Assembly (NCBI GenBank): GCA_963823165.1
Contig: CAWGKV010000003.1
Location: 184,359-248,358 of the forward strand
Source of the DNA: Roseiarcus sp963823165
Lineage (GTDB): Bacteria > Pseudomonadota > Alphaproteobacteria > Rhizobiales > Beijerinckiaceae
DNA length: 64,000 nucleotides
Reading direction: 5' to 3'
The position numbers were made by a program, and so were the translations under genes. The notes beneath the pieces are model-generated. The model was not told where the DNA came from. It made no database searches and saw nothing but the letters and a program-made list of their open reading frames with translations. Below are positions 61,357-64,000 of this stretch, in pieces (positions within the stretch are counted from its first letter, which is position 1; every line of letters begins with the position of its first letter).

Positions 61357-63537
61357 ATGACAGTCTCCATCGGTCGCACCCTCACCCGCCGCGCCTTCGT
61401 TCGCATCAGCCTCTCCGCCGCCGGCGGCCTCGCCGTCGCCGCTTTCGCTCCCGAATACGCTGCGGCCGCGCGAATATCATCCGAACCGTCGGGCGCCGAC
61501 GCCGCCGACGGCCCCGAGATGAACGCCTTCGTCGCCATCGACCCCGACAATTCGATCACGCTTCGCGTCGCCAAGTCCGAGATGGGACAGGGGGTCATGA
61601 CCTCGCTGGCGATGATCCTCGCCGAGGAGCTCGAATGCGACTTCTCCAAGGTGAAGGTCGAATACGCCTCCGCCCACCGCAACCTGGTCGACAACAACGT
61701 CTATCAGTCGATGGGAACCGGGGGCTCGTCGTCGGTGCGCCGGTCGCGCGTCTTCCTGCAGCAGGCGGGGGCCTCGGCCCGGGAGCGTCTGATCGCGGCC
61801 GCGGCGGCGCGCTGGGGCGTCGAGCCGGCGGCCTGCGTCGCCGCGGGGGCCGTCGTACGCCACGAGGCGTCCGGTCGCTCGGCGAGCTATGGCGAACTCG
61901 CGGCCGACGCGGCGAAAATCACGCTCTCCGCCGAACCCGCGATCAGGACGCCCGAACATTTCCAGCTGATCGGCTTCCCGCTCAAGCGGGTCGACACGCC
62001 GCTGAAAGTCACCGGACAGGCGCGGTTCGGAATCGACGCGCGCTTGCCCGGCATGGTTTTCGCCGCCGTCGCCAACCGCCCCGTGTTCGGCGGCGCCCTC
62101 AAATCCTACGATTTCTCGGCCGTCTCCGGCCGGCGCGGGGTCATCGCCGCCGTTCCGGTGACGAACGGCGTCGCTCTGGTCGCCGACAATTTCTGGCGCG
62201 CCAAAGAGGCGCTGGCCGCGATGCCGGTCGAATGGGATTTCGGCCCGGCCGCCTCGACCGACAGCGAACAATTCCGCGCTGAATATCGCGCCGCGCTCGA
62301 CGGTCCGCTTGCCGACGGCGGCGGCCACGGCGATGCTGCCGCCGCCTTCGCTTCGCCTGCCCGGCGCGTCGAGGCGCTCTACGAAGTCCCCTATCTCGCG
62401 CATGCGCCGATGGAGCCCTTGAACGCGACCGACGACTGGCGGCCCGACCGCGTCGACGTCTGGATGGGAACGCAGTTTCCCGAATCGGCGATCGCGCTCG
62501 CGGCCAAGGCCGGCGGAGTCGATCCCAAGGCCGTCTTCGTCCACAACGCCTATCTCGGCGGCGGCTTCGGCAGGCGCTCGGTCAATGACGAGCTCACCCA
62601 GGCGGTCGAGGTTTCGAAGGCCCTCCAGCGCCCGGTGAAGCTGATCTGGACACGCGAAGAGGATATCCGCGCCGACCGCTACCGCCCGCAGGCGGCCTTA
62701 CGGATGCGCGCGGCGCTGAAGGACGACGGCGCGCCGGCCGGATTGGAGTTCACCACCGCCGTCGGCTCCATCACCCGCTCGCTCGGTTGGGGCAAGGTGG
62801 AGAACGGCGTCGAGCGCCAGGCGGTCGAGGGGCTCGCCAACTGCCCCTATCGCGCCGACGCGCTGAAGGTGCTGGTCAATCTCAAGAACACCCATGTGCC
62901 GGTGATGTTCTGGCGCTCGGTCGGCTCCTCGCAGAACGCCTTCGCCGTCGAGAGCTTCATCGACGAACTGGCTCATGCGGCGAAGCGTGATCCGCTCGAA
63001 TACCGGCGCTCTCTCCTGCAGGACCGCCCGGACTTCCTCGCGGTGCTCGACGCTCTCGCCGACAGGGGCGACTGGGGGAAGCCGCTGCCGAAGGGGGTCG
63101 GGCGGGGCGTCGCCATCCACGAAGCCTTCGGCACGATCGTCAGCGAAATCGCCGAGGTCGCGGTGAAGGACGGCGGCGCGGTCAAGGTCCAGCGCGTCGT
63201 CGCCTGCGTCGACTGCGGCCATCTGGTCAATCCGCTGACGGCGGCGATGCAGATCGAGAGCGCCGTGCTCTATGGCCTGACGGCGGCGCTGTTCGGCGAG
63301 ATCACCATCCGGAATGGGCGCGTCGTTGAGGGCAACTTCGATACCTACCCGATCGCCACGATGGCGGATGCGCCGGTCATCGAGACCCATTTCGTACTGT
63401 CCGGCGGCGACAAATGGGGCGGGCTCGGCGAACCGGGCACGCCGCCGATCGCCCCGGCGGTCGCCAACGCAATCTTCGCCGTCACGGGAAAGCGCATCCG
63501 CTCCCTGCCGCTGAAGAACGCGCCGCTCGGCGCCTGA
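61357..63537 (+). CDS. Molybdenum hydroxylase large subunit (IorB/aldehyde dehydrogenase type), Tat-exported
   Basis: 726 residues. The N-terminus has a twin-arginine signal: TLTRRAFVRISLSAAGGLAVAAFAPEYAAAA. Mo-pterin motifs: KSEMGQGVMTSLAMILAEEL, NAYLGGGFGRRSVNDELTQAVE, FWRSVGSSQNAFAVESFIDELA and the final GGLGEPGTPPIAPAVANA, where the Glu in GLGEPG is the catalytic base. It hydroxylates N-heterocycles or aldehydes in the periplasm together with the small subunit. Substrate unknown; no Mo-cofactor insertion gene lies next to it. Confidence 0.93.
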   Translation: MTVSIGRTLTRRAFVRISLSAAGGLAVAAFAPEYAAAARISSEPSGADAADGPEMNAFVAIDPDNSITLRVAKSEMGQGVMTSLAMILAEELECDFSKVKVEYASAHRNLVDNNVYQSMGTGGSSSVRRSRVFLQQAGASARERLIAAAAARWGVEPAACVAAGAVVRHEASGRSASYGELAADAAKITLSAEPAIRTPEHFQLIGFPLKRVDTPLKVTGQARFGIDARLPGMVFAAVANRPVFGGALKSYDFSAVSGRRGVIAAVPVTNGVALVADNFWRAKEALAAMPVEWDFGPAASTDSEQFRAEYRAALDGPLADGGGHGDAAAAFASPARRVEALYEVPYLAHAPMEPLNATDDWRPDRVDVWMGTQFPESAIALAAKAGGVDPKAVFVHNAYLGGGFGRRSVNDELTQAVEVSKALQRPVKLIWTREEDIRADRYRPQAALRMRAALKDDGAPAGLEFTTAVGSITRSLGWGKVENGVERQAVEGLANCPYRADALKVLVNLKNTHVPVMFWRSVGSSQNAFAVESFIDELAHAAKRDPLEYRRSLLQDRPDFLAVLDALADRGDWGKPLPKGVGRGVAIHEAFGTIVSEIAEVAVKDGGAVKVQRVVACVDCGHLVNPLTAAMQIESAVLYGLTAALFGEITIRNGRVVEGNFDTYPIATMADAPVIETHFVLSGGDKWGGLGEPGTPPIAPAVANAIFAVTGKRIRSLPLKNAPLGA

Positions 63538-63713
63538 GCCGCCTTGGATCATGCGAGAGGGGAGAATGTCAGGATGAGAGGCTCCGCGGCACACGTCTCG
63601 AGCCGCGGAAATGGATCAAGCGAAGAGCTCGCCCGCGCTTGCCTCTTTGCCGTTAACTCCTCGGTTACCTCCGCCGCCTAGCTGTAAGCTCTCCCCAAGA
63701 GGAAGGGCACGGC

Positions 63714-63983
63714 ATGACAGACGTAGCAGGAATACCGGGCGACCGCATTTGCTCCTTCATCGAGCGCATCGAACGCATCGAGGAAGAGATCAGGGCGTTG
63801 ACCGAGGGGAAGAAGGAAGTTTTTTCCGAGGCCAAGGGCGAGGGCTTCGACGTCAAGGTGCTCAAGGAGATTCTGCGCCTGCGCAAGCAGGACAAGGACG
63901 AGCGCGACGAGCAGGAGTTTCTGCTCGACCTCTATCTCAGGGCGATGGAGAGCGCCGGCGAGTTGCAAGCCGAGGCGGCGTAG
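63714..63983 (+). CDS. gapR: GapR/DUF2312 nucleoid-associated protein
   Basis: 89 residues, mostly helical and coiled: ICSFIERIERIEEEIRALTEGKKEVFSEAKGEGFDVKVLKEIL. DUF2312 is the GapR family of Alphaproteobacteria, which binds overtwisted DNA ahead of replication and transcription. AAGAGGAAGGG before the ATG supports the start. Chromosomal housekeeping gene with no operon partner seen. Confidence 0.92.
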   Translation: MTDVAGIPGDRICSFIERIERIEEEIRALTEGKKEVFSEAKGEGFDVKVLKEILRLRKQDKDERDEQEFLLDLYLRAMESAGELQAEAA

Positions 63984-64000
63984 CAAGAAGCCGAGGGGGC

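Overview
The window is high-GC DNA of alphaproteobacterial character, most likely a member of the Hyphomicrobiales (Rhizobiales). The signs are a LexA box of the GAAC-N7-GAAC type before uvrA, an EcfG-type stress promoter (GGAAC-N16-CGTT), a GapR/DUF2312 protein, the rluD-rpoH pair, a fused CysNC, an aerobic benzoyl-CoA (box) pathway with a BoxR regulator, and the palindromic intergenic repeats common in that order. I cannot name the genus.

Layout. 1-3.4 kb: end of an amidase, then small housekeeping genes (SRAP protein, ChaC-like cyclotransferase, YjbR-like protein). 3.5-18 kb: a long minus-strand catabolic cluster. Read from its promoter it encodes a LacI regulator, a Gfo/Idh/MocA dehydrogenase, an acyl-CoA transferase, an enoyl-CoA hydratase, an aldehyde dehydrogenase reduced to its two ends, a complete carbohydrate-type ABC importer and two GMC oxidoreductases. 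A divergent FAD flavoprotein shares the operator region. 18.8-24.4 kb: a PQQ dehydrogenase, a decayed VOC gene, and cysD-cysNC; the reading frame of cysNC breaks near its 3' end. 24.5-32 kb: boxB, boxA, boxC and boxR facing a divergent benzoate-CoA ligase. A shared 12-bp motif (GCAC-N-ATAATGC) lies before boxB, boxC and boxR/bclA and is the likely BoxR operator. 32-42 kb: metallophosphoesterase, stress-type membrane protein, rpoH, rluD, a homocysteine methyltransferase-like gene, a 10-bp tandem repeat tract and a B12-radical-SAM protein.

42-47 kb is a lower-GC accessory island. It holds a DUF262 gene with a MAE_28990-type HEPN nuclease gene cut by an in-frame TGA just before its RNNIAH motif; a MITE-like repeat; a tRNA-like sequence whose anticodon loop carries a perfect 9-bp hairpin; and, 7 bases after it, a second HEPN-like gene. 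That second gene has an in-frame TAA and is split by an intact ISL3-type insertion sequence with an 8-bp target duplication; removing the insertion restores one frame of about 304 residues. A third HEPN locus (MntA/HepT) near 53.5-54 kb is also broken. Three HEPN toxin-like genes within 12 kb, all disabled, is the most striking feature of the window.

47-52 kb: epoxide hydrolase, SDR, flavoprotein disulfide reductase and cytochrome P460, with perfect 38-bp direct repeats around the reductase gene. 52.8-54 kb: VapBC and the broken MntA/HepT. 54-58 kb: uvrA, which carries an in-frame palindromic repeat of about 40 codons, and ssb. 58-64 kb: ArsR with a double SRPBCC protein, small hypothetical genes, a two-subunit molybdenum hydroxylase and GapR.
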